Source of the DNA: an uncultured Clostridium sp.
GTDB taxonomy: Bacteria; Bacillota; Clostridia; Lachnospirales; Lachnospiraceae
Direction: 5' to 3'
Assembly: GCA_947253885.1 (NCBI GenBank)
Contig: CAMYAO010000015.1
Coordinates: 1 to 52,458 of the forward strand
DNA length: 52,458 nt
Part shown: in pieces, positions 17,519 through 26,080 of the stretch
How the letters are laid out: every line of letters starts with the position of its first letter
Position numbering within the stretch: position 1 is the first letter of the stretch
Notes under the pieces: model-generated
What the model saw: the letters and a program-made list of their open reading frames with translations, nothing else
Told to the model about the DNA's origin: nothing
Database searches by the model: none
Made by a program: the position numbers and the translations under genes

Positions 17519-18335
17519 TTTAAAATATGCTCCAATCGGAGTATTTGATTCCGGTGTGGGCGGATTGACAGTTGCAAGAGAGATTATGCGGCAGATTCCG
17601 AATGAACGAATTATATATTTCGGGGATACGGCGAGACTTCCTTATGGAAGTAAATCACAAAATACAGTGATTCGATTTTCTAGACAGATTTGTTCATTTT
17701 TGAAAACCAAACAGGTTAAGGCAATCGTAGTTGCCTGTAATACGGCGAGTGCATTGGCGCTCCCTACGATTGAAAAGGAGTTGGACATACCGATCATCGG
17801 AGTTTTGAGACCGGGAGCCGGTATTGCCGCTGCTGCAACGCAAAACGGAAAGATCGGAATCATAGCGACAGAATCCACTATTAACAGTCAGGTATATTCG
17901 GATGAAATCAAGTCTCACAATCCGAGTGTATCTGTATTCGGCAAGGCTTGTCCACTCTTTGTACCATTAGTAGAAGAGGGATGGATTAAGGATCCGGTTA
18001 CGGTAGAGGTGGCAAATCGGTATTTGGAACCGCTGTTAGAAACCGGTATTGATACGTTGATTTTGGGGTGTACTCATTATCCACTGCTCCGTTCCACAAT
18101 TCGAGAGATTATGGGAGAGAAGGTGACACTGGTCAATCCTGCTTATGAGACAGCCTGTTGTTTAAAGGAATTGCTGGAAAAAAGAGGGGAGGCAAATGAC
18201 GGAAAGTTGCAGTTTGAGGGACCGAGACATCAGTTTTGGGTAAGTGATGCTGCAGATAAATTCAAGAAGTTTGCAGACCAGATTTTACCGTACGGAGTGG
18301 ATAATACACAGTTGGTGGAAATTGAAAATTATTAA
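17511..18335 (+). CDS. murI: Glutamate racemase
   Basis: 274 residues, converting L-glutamate to D-glutamate for peptidoglycan. IGVFDSGVGGLTVAREI at the start is the family hallmark. The two catalytic cysteines are Cys76 in VVACNTASA and Cys187 in ILGCTHYPL, and FGDTARLPYG is conserved. It overlaps the DUF1934 gene by eight bases, so the pair is translationally coupled. A strong bidirectional terminator follows. Confidence 0.96.
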   Translation: MSDLKYAPIGVFDSGVGGLTVAREIMRQIPNERIIYFGDTARLPYGSKSQNTVIRFSRQICSFLKTKQVKAIVVACNTASALALPTIEKELDIPIIGVLRPGAGIAAAATQNGKIGIIATESTINSQVYSDEIKSHNPSVSVFGKACPLFVPLVEEGWIKDPVTVEVANRYLEPLLETGIDTLILGCTHYPLLRSTIREIMGEKVTLVNPAYETACCLKELLEKRGEANDGKLQFEGPRHQFWVSDAADKFKKFADQILPYGVDNTQLVEIENY

Positions 18336-18390
18336 AAAAAGATTGTTTTGCTTTTATTAAAGTAATAATAAAAACAAAACAATCTTTTTT
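18334..18390. terminator. Bidirectional terminator between murI and a membrane-protein gene
   Basis: A 16-bp stem (18334-18350 with 18375-18390) with A and T tracts on its two sides, between convergent genes. Confidence 0.85.
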
Positions 18391-18832
18391 ATTTACGCAA
18401 TTTGGCAAAGAAACCTTTTTTTGCAGCCGGTTTTTCTAAAGTACCGCGTATCGCACGCACATTTGTAATATACAGACCGCTCACGGTAGCCTTTACTTCT
18501 TTCTTTATAGGAATCACATCGAATACTTCCTTTTCAGCGATAAAGGTCATCATCTTTGTTCCTACACGAGCTTTTACAATCGGCATTTTGAATAAGCTGC
18601 CGTACCATGGTGTGGAATCTTTTACCTGCTGAGGAAGATCGGTATCCTTAATTCTCAGCTTCTTTTTATCAATAACAAGCATATTGATCGTTTGCTTGTA
18701 CTGCTCCATGGTTTCCTGTTGTTCCAGTTGTCGTGCCTCAGCCTTTTTATTAATACGTCGCATTACAAAGAATAATAAGACTAACAGAGCGATAGCAACG
18801 ATTAGAACAATCCAAAACGATAGATTCTGCAT
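18389..18832 (-). CDS. Small membrane-anchored protein, unknown function
   Basis: 147 residues from the ATG at 18832, which has a perfect AAGGAGGAG. A longer in-frame start at 18880 lies upstream of that site and is rejected. One transmembrane helix (about 6-24) is followed by a charged, Gln/Glu-rich coiled-coil stretch (about 25-60). A soluble domain (KMPIVKARVGTKMMTFIAEK, KATVSGLYITNVRAI) and a Lys-rich tail complete it. Topology suggests a cytoplasmic domain tethered to the membrane. No known domain is recognised. It is alone on the minus strand. Confidence 0.7.
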   Translation of the reverse strand: MQNLSFWIVLIVAIALLVLLFFVMRRINKKAEARQLEQQETMEQYKQTINMLVIDKKKLRIKDTDLPQQVKDSTPWYGSLFKMPIVKARVGTKMMTFIAEKEVFDVIPIKKEVKATVSGLYITNVRAIRGTLEKPAAKKGFFAKLRK

Positions 18833-18932
18833 GAACAACTCCTCCTTATAAGCATAATCAAACTCGCTTAATTGTAGCATTTTAGATATAAAATCGCAAG
18901 ATAAAAATATAAGTAGGGACTGTTAATATATT

Positions 18933-18961
18933 TTGTATTTCTTGTTCTGATATGTTATATT
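18933..18961 (+). promoter_or_regulatory. Candidate promoter of the foldase-lipoprotein gene
   Basis: TTGTAT (18933-18938), a 17-base spacer and TATATT (18956-18961), about 100 bases before the ATG at 19059. Confidence 0.5.
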
Positions 18962-19058
18962 AGATAACAGTGATGGAAGGGGCATCCAGGCAACTGATTT
19001 TTGTGTTTTTCGAATCGATGTTACAATAGCAATAATTTTAGTGAAAGGTAATTAAAAA

Positions 19059-20255
19059 ATGAAGAAAAAAATTGCACTAGCTTTAGTGGCTGTCATGGCT
19101 GTATCAATGGTATTTGCCGGATGTGGAAACAAGAAAAATTCATCAAGTGGTTCAACTGTTACATCAGATGAAGTATTGAAGAGTTTGGATTACAGTCCAA
19201 AAAATTATGTTTCTTTACCAAACAATTATATGAAATTGGATGTGACGGTAACAGGTGATTATACCGTTAATTCAAAATCAATCAAAGCCTATGCGGCACA
19301 GCAGCTTTCGAGATTTCCTTATTATAAGAAAACCTCTAAGAAGGTAGTAGAGAATAAAGATACCGTTAATATCGACTATACAGGAAAGATGAACGGAAAA
19401 GCTTTTGAAGGGGGAAGTGCAAAGGGGACAAATTTGGAAATCGGTTCCAAAATGATGATTGACGGATTTGAAAGCGGATTAAAAGGACATAAGGTCGGTG
19501 AGAAAGTAACTCTTAATCTGACATTCCCTAAAAACTATTCCAATAAAAAGTTGGCAGGGAAAAAAGCGACATTTGAAGTGAAAATTAATTATATCGCAAA
19601 AAAAATCCCTATGACCTATGATACTATTACGGATGATTTCGTAAAAACAACTTTTAAGGCACAGAGGTTCACAACCGCAAAAGCTTTAAAGGAGCAATTG
19701 GAAAAAAGCTATAAACAGTTAATAGAAAACTCAAAACAAAAGGCTGTACAATCTGCCGTATTGACAAAATTGGTCGAGGAAAGTAAAGTTACATTGCCGA
19801 AAGGTCTTCTTAAGGACAGAGTTGAAAAGCAGATGAAACGAGTGGAAGATGCTGCAAAGGCAAAGAAAACATCTTTGGAGAAATATATCAAATCAACCTA
19901 CAATAATCTGACCGAAGCACAATATCGCTCTACTGTAGAGAATCAGTTGGAAAAATCATTGAAACAGGAATTGATTTTACAGGCAATCGTTCAAGTAGAA
20001 AAAGTGGAATTTAAAGAGTCTGACTATAAGACATTTGTAACACAGTTATTGAACATGTACGGATTGTCATCAGAGGAAGCCTTTTATAAACAATTCTCCG
20101 GCGGGAAAGAATATGTTCAGTTGAGTTTTGCAGAGAATCAGGCATTAAACAAGGTATCAAAGGGAGCGAATGTCACTTACAAAAAAGCGGCAAATACTTC
20201 CAATAATTCCGCTAATACGAATACCTCAAAGTCAAATGCAAAAAGTTCAAAATAA
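19059..20255 (+). CDS. Trigger-factor-like FKBP lipoprotein (extracellular foldase)
   Basis: 398 residues. The signal peptide ends in the lipobox VFAGC with lipidated Cys22, so the protein is anchored outside the membrane. An FKBP-type peptidyl-prolyl isomerase domain spans about 97-180 (DTVNIDYTGKMNGKAFEGG, MMIDGFESGLKGHKVGEKV). A helical C-terminal region (about 200-370) resembles the trigger factor C-terminal chaperone arms. Unlike ribosomal trigger factor it has no ribosome-binding N-domain. The tail is Asn/Ser/Lys-rich. It probably folds exported proteins, comparable in role to PrsA. It forms its own unit, ended by a terminator. Confidence 0.85.
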   Translation: MKKKIALALVAVMAVSMVFAGCGNKKNSSSGSTVTSDEVLKSLDYSPKNYVSLPNNYMKLDVTVTGDYTVNSKSIKAYAAQQLSRFPYYKKTSKKVVENKDTVNIDYTGKMNGKAFEGGSAKGTNLEIGSKMMIDGFESGLKGHKVGEKVTLNLTFPKNYSNKKLAGKKATFEVKINYIAKKIPMTYDTITDDFVKTTFKAQRFTTAKALKEQLEKSYKQLIENSKQKAVQSAVLTKLVEESKVTLPKGLLKDRVEKQMKRVEDAAKAKKTSLEKYIKSTYNNLTEAQYRSTVENQLEKSLKQELILQAIVQVEKVEFKESDYKTFVTQLLNMYGLSSEEAFYKQFSGGKEYVQLSFAENQALNKVSKGANVTYKKAANTSNNSANTNTSKSNAKSSK

Positions 20256-20265
20256 GTTTTTTTTC

Positions 20266-20296
20266 AGAGCACCTATTGTTTATAGGTGCTCTCTTT
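20266..20296 (+). terminator. Terminator of the foldase-lipoprotein gene
   Basis: An 11-bp perfect stem AGAGCACCTAT (20266-20276) with 20282-20292 and a 5-base loop. The T tract after it is weak, while a run of T precedes it. Confidence 0.7.
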
Positions 20297-20305
20297 GCAT
20301 AAATG

Positions 20306-20314
20306 TGTTATATT
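20306..20314 (+). promoter_or_regulatory. Extended -10 promoter candidate for asnS
   Basis: TG-T-TATATT (20306-20314), 32 bases before the asnS ATG, with no good -35. This pattern is an extended -10 promoter. Confidence 0.45.
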
Positions 20315-20345
20315 AATAGTTATGAAAAACAGAGCGGAGGATTAT

Positions 20346-21737
20346 ATGGATTACATTCAGATCAGAGACTTATATAGAAAAACAGAGACATATATTAACA
20401 AAGATGTAACGATCGGTGGCTGGGTCAGAAGCATTCGAGCTTCCAAAAAGTTCGGATTTATCGTTGTAAATGACGGAACTTTTTTCGAACCGTTGCAGGT
20501 GGTATACTCCAGTGAACTTCCTAATTTTGCTGAAATAGACAAACTGAATGTCGGGGCGGCGATTATTGTATCAGGAAAGCTGGTGGCAACACCGAATGCA
20601 AAGCAGCCGTTTGAGATTCAAGCAGAAAAGGTTGAAGTGGAAGGAGCATCCGCACCGGATTATCCGCTACAGAAGAAAAGACATACATTTGAATATTTGA
20701 GAACAATTTCGCATTTGCGACCGAGAACCAATACATTTGAAGCAGTGTTTCGAGTACGTTCTCTGATTGCTTATGCTATTCATAAATTTTTCCAGGAGAG
20801 AGATTTTGTATATGTACATACTCCGATCATTACCGGTTCCGATGCGGAGGGGGCAGGTGAAATGTTTAAGGTGACGACCTTGGATTATGACAATCTGCCG
20901 TTGACACAGGATGGAAAAGTGGATGATTCGAAGGACTTTTTCGGAAAAGCGACAAATCTTACTGTCAGCGGACAATTAAACGGTGAGACATATGCAATGG
21001 CATTTAAAAATATTTATACGTTCGGACCGACCTTTAGAGCAGAGAATTCCAATACGACACGTCATGCTGCTGAGTTTTGGATGATTGAGCCGGAGATTGC
21101 TTTTGCAGATCTCGAAGATGATATGATATTGGCAGAAAGTATGCTGAAATATGTAATCCGTTATGTGTTGGAGCATGCTCCGGAAGAGATGGCATTTTTC
21201 AATCAATTTGTAGATAAGGGATTGTTAGAACGGTTACAGCACGTGATTGATTCCGATTTTGCAAGAATCACTTATACAGAAGCGGTGGAGTTGCTGGAAA
21301 AGCACAATGATAAATTTGATTATAAGGTGACTTGGGGAACAGATTTACAGACAGAGCATGAGCGTTTTCTTACTGAAGAACTGTTTAAGCGTCCTGTTTT
21401 CGTAACTGATTATCCGAAAGAAATAAAAGCATTTTATATGAAACTGAATGAAGATGGAAAGACCGTTGCTGCAATGGATTGTCTGGTTCCGGGAATAGGA
21501 GAGATCATTGGAGGCAGTCAACGAGAGGATGATCATGATAAATTATTGAACCGTATTGAAGCATTGGGACTTTGCAGGGAAGATTATGATTTTTATCTTG
21601 ATTTGAGAAAATATGGCTCGGCAAGACATGCCGGATTCGGATTGGGATTTGAACGCTGCGTGATGTATATCACGGGAATGGGGAATATCAGAGATGTGAT
21701 TCCTTTCCCGAGAACAGTAAAATCTTGTGATTTATAG
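20346..21737 (+). CDS. asnS: Asparaginyl-tRNA synthetase
   Basis: 463 residues, class II aminoacyl-tRNA synthetase of the AspRS/AsnRS group, charging tRNA-Asn. The N-terminal OB-fold anticodon-binding domain (about 1-110) starts with VTIGGWVRSIRASKKFGFIVVNDG. Motif 2 is in TFGPTFRAENSNTTRHAAEFWMIEPE and motif 3 in GFGLGFERCVMYITGMGNIRDVIPFPR. The ATG at 20346 is chosen because GCGGAGGA precedes it; a longer in-frame start at 20286 would be poorly placed and overlaps the promoter. No T-box leader is visible. Confidence 0.96.
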   Translation: MDYIQIRDLYRKTETYINKDVTIGGWVRSIRASKKFGFIVVNDGTFFEPLQVVYSSELPNFAEIDKLNVGAAIIVSGKLVATPNAKQPFEIQAEKVEVEGASAPDYPLQKKRHTFEYLRTISHLRPRTNTFEAVFRVRSLIAYAIHKFFQERDFVYVHTPIITGSDAEGAGEMFKVTTLDYDNLPLTQDGKVDDSKDFFGKATNLTVSGQLNGETYAMAFKNIYTFGPTFRAENSNTTRHAAEFWMIEPEIAFADLEDDMILAESMLKYVIRYVLEHAPEEMAFFNQFVDKGLLERLQHVIDSDFARITYTEAVELLEKHNDKFDYKVTWGTDLQTEHERFLTEELFKRPVFVTDYPKEIKAFYMKLNEDGKTVAAMDCLVPGIGEIIGGSQREDDHDKLLNRIEALGLCREDYDFYLDLRKYGSARHAGFGLGFERCVMYITGMGNIRDVIPFPRTVKSCDL

Positions 21738-21746
21738 TAGATTAGC

Positions 21747-21771
21747 GGGGAGGTATCGTACCTCCCCTTTT
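21747..21771 (+). terminator. Hairpin between asnS and recJ
   Basis: A 9-bp GC-rich stem GGGGAGGTA (21747-21755) with 21759-21767, loop TCG and four T. It is probably a partial terminator, because recJ begins 20 bases later without an evident promoter. Confidence 0.7.
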
Positions 21772-21787
21772 GATATAGGTGAGTAAT

Positions 21788-23554
21788 ATGCAGGAACGAT
21801 GGGTATTAAAACGGATTTCAGCCGACTATAAAAGGTTGGCACAGGAATTGGGAGTGGATCCGGTAATCGTTCGTCTGATGGTGAACAGAGGATATCGGAA
21901 GAAAGAGGAAATGGAGGAGTTTCTCCATATATCTTCTGAACATTTGTATGATCCTCATTTGTTAAAAGACGGAGAAAAGGCGGTTCAAATTCTGATAGAT
22001 AAAATACAACAAAAGAAAAAAATCCGTATCATGGGGGATTATGATATTGACGGAGTGATGGCAACCTATATATTGACAACCGGTCTTGAGGAATGTGGGG
22101 CATTGATTGATACTGTGATTCCTGACAGAATCACAGACGGATACGGTTTAAACGAAAATCTGATCTATCAGGCAAAAGAGGAGGCAGTAGATACTATTAT
22201 CACCTGTGATAACGGAATTGCTGCGGCAAGAGAAACAGCACTGGCAAAGGAACTGGGGATGACGGTAATTGTAACGGATCATCATGAAATTCCTACGGAA
22301 ATTATAGAAGGAACAAAGCGATGGGTATTACCGGAGGCTGATGCAATATTAAATCCAAAGCAGCAGGGGGATTTATATCCCTGCTCCGATATCTGTGGTG
22401 CAGTAGTTGCTTATAAGCTGATTCAACTGCTTTATGAAGCTGTTTCGTTCCCAGAGAATAAAATAGAGGAACTAATGGAATTTGCAGGGTTTGCAACTAT
22501 CGGAGATGTGATGGATCTTCGTGGGGAAAATCGAATTTTTGCAAAGCTCGGAATAGAAAAATTGAATAAAACAAACAATTTCGGATTAAAAGCACTTTGT
22601 GATGTCAATGAAATTCCGTTAGGAAGTATATCCGCCTATCATGTCGGATTCCGTCTGGGTCCCTGTATTAATGCAAGCGGACGGTTGGAAACAGCAAAAA
22701 TATCGCTTCGATTATTGCGAGCAGATCATTATGAAGAAGCATTTCTTCTGGCAAGTGAGATTAAAGCGTTGAATGAAGAACGCCAAAATCTTACAACACA
22801 GGCGGTGGAGCAGGCAAAAGCTGTTATTGAAGCGGAAGGATATGCAGAAGATACTGTAATAGTAGTGTATCTTCCGACCTGTCACGAAAGCATTGCCGGT
22901 ATTGTGGCAGGAAGGATTCGAGAGATCTATTATCGTCCGACGCTAATAGTTACAAAGGCTGGCTCCGGATTAAAAGGATCCGGAAGATCGATCGAGTCGT
23001 ATAATATGTTTGAGGAGTTATCAAAGTGTAAAGCCTTGTTTACAAAGTTTGGCGGACATAAGATGGCGGCAGGATTTTCACTTTTAGAAGAAAATTTACA
23101 ATTGTTAAGAGAGCGTCTTAATGCTGCTGCATCTGTTCCAAAACAATTACTGATTCCTAAAGTGGTAATTGACGCAGACATGCCAATCGATTATATTCAT
23201 TTTAAGCTGATAGAGGAACTGGATTTATTAGAGCCGTTTGGAAAGGGAAATGAAAAACCGATCTTTGCAGAAAAAGATGTTCCGATTATACAAGTAAAAA
23301 GAGTAGGAAAAGAAGGTAAAGTTCTACAGTTATGGTTACTGAATAAACAAAATCAGCTGATGAAGGGGGTATTTTTCGGAGATGTGGAACAGGTTTATTT
23401 TGCACTTGCTTCCCGGTGTGGGGAGAAAACTGCATCAGAAATATTAAACGGAAGACAGGCAGAGGAAGTGTGCGTAAATATTTGTTATTATCCGAACCTG
23501 AATATATTTCGGGGAGAGACTTCTATTCAGATAGTAATAAGGAGTATTCAATAA
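21788..23554 (+). CDS. recJ: Single-stranded-DNA-specific exonuclease RecJ
   Basis: 588 residues of the DHH phosphoesterase superfamily; a 5'-3' single-strand DNA exonuclease in recombination and repair. Metal-binding motifs are GDYDIDGVMAT (84-88) and TDHHEIP (DHH at 164-166), with CINASGRL and the DHHA1 segment KGSGRSIESYN followed by FGGHKMAAGFS. A C-terminal OB-like domain follows. The ATG at 21788 has AGGTGA at good spacing; the GTG three codons earlier lies within that site. Confidence 0.93.
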   Translation: MQERWVLKRISADYKRLAQELGVDPVIVRLMVNRGYRKKEEMEEFLHISSEHLYDPHLLKDGEKAVQILIDKIQQKKKIRIMGDYDIDGVMATYILTTGLEECGALIDTVIPDRITDGYGLNENLIYQAKEEAVDTIITCDNGIAAARETALAKELGMTVIVTDHHEIPTEIIEGTKRWVLPEADAILNPKQQGDLYPCSDICGAVVAYKLIQLLYEAVSFPENKIEELMEFAGFATIGDVMDLRGENRIFAKLGIEKLNKTNNFGLKALCDVNEIPLGSISAYHVGFRLGPCINASGRLETAKISLRLLRADHYEEAFLLASEIKALNEERQNLTTQAVEQAKAVIEAEGYAEDTVIVVYLPTCHESIAGIVAGRIREIYYRPTLIVTKAGSGLKGSGRSIESYNMFEELSKCKALFTKFGGHKMAAGFSLLEENLQLLRERLNAAASVPKQLLIPKVVIDADMPIDYIHFKLIEELDLLEPFGKGNEKPIFAEKDVPIIQVKRVGKEGKVLQLWLLNKQNQLMKGVFFGDVEQVYFALASRCGEKTASEILNGRQAEEVCVNICYYPNLNIFRGETSIQIVIRSIQ

Positions 23555-23575
23555 GATTCTAAAAGGAGAAAAAAG

Positions 23576-24445
23576 ATGAGTAAATTTTGGAAAAAAAGTA
23601 TGCTGGTAATGTTGTCGGGAGTTCTTGCATTTGGAAGTGTGATTCCGGCATTGGCAGACAGCAGAGATTCCGCAATCTCTCTCGGTGCAGATTTGACAGG
23701 CGCACAAAAGACAAAAGTATATCGTCTGCTTGGTGTTACAGGCTCTGAAGCCGCATCTATGAAGTCTGTTACTGTCACCAATAAGGAAGAAAAGAAATAT
23801 CTGGGTTCGTATATATCTGCTTCTAAAATTGGGACAAGAGCACTTTCTTCAGCAATTGTGTCAAAGGATTCATCAGAACATTCTATTACAGTAAAAACAA
23901 AAAATATCAGCTATGTGACAACTGGAATGTATGAGAATGCACTGGCTACGGTCGGAGCAAAAAATATTCATGTTACAGTTGCCGGACCGACTAACATTTC
24001 GGGAACCGCCGCATTGCTGGGTGTAGTAAAGGCTTATGAGAAACTGTCGGGTAAGGAAGTGGATGAACAGGTAATCGACGGTGCAATCGATGAAATGATT
24101 ACAACCGGAAAGCTGGAAAAATCTAACGGTGCCGACAGTCAAAAAATTGAAGGTATGATAGCAGATCTGAAAGAAAAGGTTGCAAAGGATGATGATGCAA
24201 ATATCGGTTCCGAAATTGATAAGGTAGCAAAACAATATAATATTTCACTGACAGAAGATCAAAAGGATCAACTGAAAAAAATGCTGGAAAAACTTTCTAA
24301 ATTAGATTTAGATGTTTCCACCTTAAAGCAGCAGGCAAATAAGGTTTATGAAAAATTAAAAGATCTGGGCGTGAAAATTGATAAAGAGCAGGCAATCGGA
24401 TTCTTTCAGAGAATTATCAACTGGTTGAAAGGATTATTCAGTTAA
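23576..24445 (+). CDS. DUF1002 secreted protein
   Basis: 289 residues with a signal peptide (about 1-27, cleavage near ALA-D). The DUF1002 domain covers most of the mature protein, with the recognisable SLGADLTGAQKTKVYRLLGV start, KNISYVTTGMYENALATVGAKN and VTVAGPTNISGTAALLGVVKAYE. The C-terminus is helical and coiled-coil-like with a short amphipathic end (FFQRIINWLKGLFS). The function is unknown. AAAGGAGAA precedes the ATG. Its stop overlaps the next start by one base. Confidence 0.85.
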   Translation: MSKFWKKSMLVMLSGVLAFGSVIPALADSRDSAISLGADLTGAQKTKVYRLLGVTGSEAASMKSVTVTNKEEKKYLGSYISASKIGTRALSSAIVSKDSSEHSITVKTKNISYVTTGMYENALATVGAKNIHVTVAGPTNISGTAALLGVVKAYEKLSGKEVDEQVIDGAIDEMITTGKLEKSNGADSQKIEGMIADLKEKVAKDDDANIGSEIDKVAKQYNISLTEDQKDQLKKMLEKLSKLDLDVSTLKQQANKVYEKLKDLGVKIDKEQAIGFFQRIINWLKGLFS

Positions 24446-25191
24446 TGGAAGCATACAGCGGGTTTGCATCGGTTTATGATATTTTTATGGATGAAGTGCC
24501 TTACAAAGAATGGTGTGAAAATCTGACAGAATTGCTTGCAGAATATGGGATTGCTTCCGGACTGGTTCTGGATCTGGGCTGCGGGACGGGTCAAATGACC
24601 CGTCTTCTTCGGAACAAAGGATATGACATGATCGGGATTGATATTTCTTCTGAGATGCTGGACAGAGCGGGAGAACAGGAAGAGAGTCCGGCTTCTATCT
24701 TATATCTGCAACAGGATATGAGAAGTTTTGAACTGTACGGAACAGTTCGGGCAATTGTTTCCGTTTGCGATACTATGAATTATCTGTTGAATCCGGAAGA
24801 AGTAACAAGCGTTTGCTCTTTGGCAAATAATTATCTGGATCCGAACGGAATCTTTATATTTGATATGAACACTGTTGCAAAATATAGGTCTATTGGGGAT
24901 TGTACGATTGCGGAAAGTCGGGAAAATGAGAGTTTTATCTGGAACAATTACTTTGAGGAGGAGACAAAACTTAATACCTATGAGATGACGTTTTTTATAA
25001 AAGAAGCGTCCGGTTTGTATCAACGATTTGATGAAACACATGTACAGCGGGCTTATACTTATGAGGAAGTACAGTTTGCAATAGAGGCTTCCGGAATGAA
25101 ATGTCTGGGTATTCTTGATGCCGAAACGATGGAGACGGCAGATGAGAGCAGCCAAAGAGTATATTTTATAGCACAAGAACAGGGAAAATAA
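24445..25191 (+). CDS. Class I SAM-dependent methyltransferase
   Basis: 248 residues of the Rossmann-type methyltransferase superfamily. Motif I is VLDLGCGTGQ (42-50), followed by GIDISSEML (SAM ribose-binding acidic strand) and IVSVCDTMNYLLNPEE, where many small-molecule methyltransferases of this group have the same CDSxNYL pattern. The substrate is unknown. It overlaps the DUF1002 stop by one base and is followed by hslO after one base, so it is embedded in an operon. Confidence 0.88.
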   Translation: MEAYSGFASVYDIFMDEVPYKEWCENLTELLAEYGIASGLVLDLGCGTGQMTRLLRNKGYDMIGIDISSEMLDRAGEQEESPASILYLQQDMRSFELYGTVRAIVSVCDTMNYLLNPEEVTSVCSLANNYLDPNGIFIFDMNTVAKYRSIGDCTIAESRENESFIWNNYFEEETKLNTYEMTFFIKEASGLYQRFDETHVQRAYTYEEVQFAIEASGMKCLGILDAETMETADESSQRVYFIAQEQGK

Positions 25192-25192
25192 A

Positions 25193-26080
25193 ATGAAACA
25201 ACACAAAACTAAGGATTATATGGTAAGGGCGATAGCGGCAGACAATGCGATCCGTGCATTTGCCATCACCGGGAAAGAAATGGTGGAAACAGCAAAAAAA
25301 TTACATCATTCCAGTCCGATTGTAACAGCTGCATTAGGCAGATTGATGAGTGCAGCTGCTATGATGTCTATGATGCTAAAGGGAGAAAAAGATATCCTGA
25401 CACTTCAGATAAAATCGGCAGGGCAGATGAAAGGACTGACTGTTACGGCAAATACAAAGGGGCAGGTAAAGGGATATCCGGTAGTGCCGGATGTAATGCT
25501 TCCTCCAAACGAAAAAGGAAAGCTGGATGTCGGAGGTGCTCTCGGACCGGGAGAACTTTTCGTAATAAAAGATATGGGATTAAAAGAACCTTATGTGGGA
25601 AGAACTCTGTTGCAGACTTCTGAGATAGCAGAGGATCTGACTTATTATTTTGCGGCTTCCGAGCAGATTCCGTCTTCAGTCGGTCTGGGAGTGCTTATGA
25701 ATAAGGACAATACAGTTCGTGCGGCAGGAGGTTTTATTATACAGTTAATGCCGTTTACTCCGGATGAAGTAATTACAGGGCTGGAGAGAAGACTGGAGGC
25801 GATTCCTCCTGTATCCGAGTTATTGGATAAGGGGTATGGTCCGGAAGAGATCCTTTCTTATGTGCTTTCTGATTTTCATCCGGAAATTACGGACAGACAG
25901 TCGGTAGAATTTTTCTGTGATTGCTCAGAGGAACGAGTTGAGAGGGTATTGTATAATATCGGAAGAGAAGAACTGGAGGATATGATCCGTGAGGGAGAAC
26001 CGATTGAGATAAAATGTCATTTTTGTAACAGTGCTTATCATTTTGGAACTGAGCGTTTAAAGGAGATTATAAGATCATGA
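25193..26080 (+). CDS. hslO: Redox-regulated chaperone Hsp33
   Basis: 295 residues, matching Hsp33 length. The zinc-binding cysteines are in place: FCDCS (Cys242, Cys244) and CHFC (Cys275, Cys278). Under oxidation these form disulfides and unfold the C-terminal domain, switching on holdase activity. The N-terminal domain shows AALGRLMSAAAMMS and ADNAIRAFAITG typical of the family. It lies one base after the methyltransferase and overlaps nadE by four bases. Confidence 0.95.
   Translation: MKQHKTKDYMVRAIAADNAIRAFAITGKEMVETAKKLHHSSPIVTAALGRLMSAAAMMSMMLKGEKDILTLQIKSAGQMKGLTVTANTKGQVKGYPVVPDVMLPPNEKGKLDVGGALGPGELFVIKDMGLKEPYVGRTLLQTSEIAEDLTYYFAASEQIPSSVGLGVLMNKDNTVRAAGGFIIQLMPFTPDEVITGLERRLEAIPPVSELLDKGYGPEEILSYVLSDFHPEITDRQSVEFFCDCSEERVERVLYNIGREELEDMIREGEPIEIKCHFCNSAYHFGTERLKEIIRS

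Noticed and set aside
20297..20345. T-box upstream of asnS (also considered for serS and glyA)
   Set aside because: Gaps are short and no specifier-loop structure or TGG-containing antiterminator motif is present.
23444..23781. Minus-strand frames over the recJ/DUF1002 boundary
   Set aside because: They are antisense shadows of well-supported plus-strand genes with good start sites.
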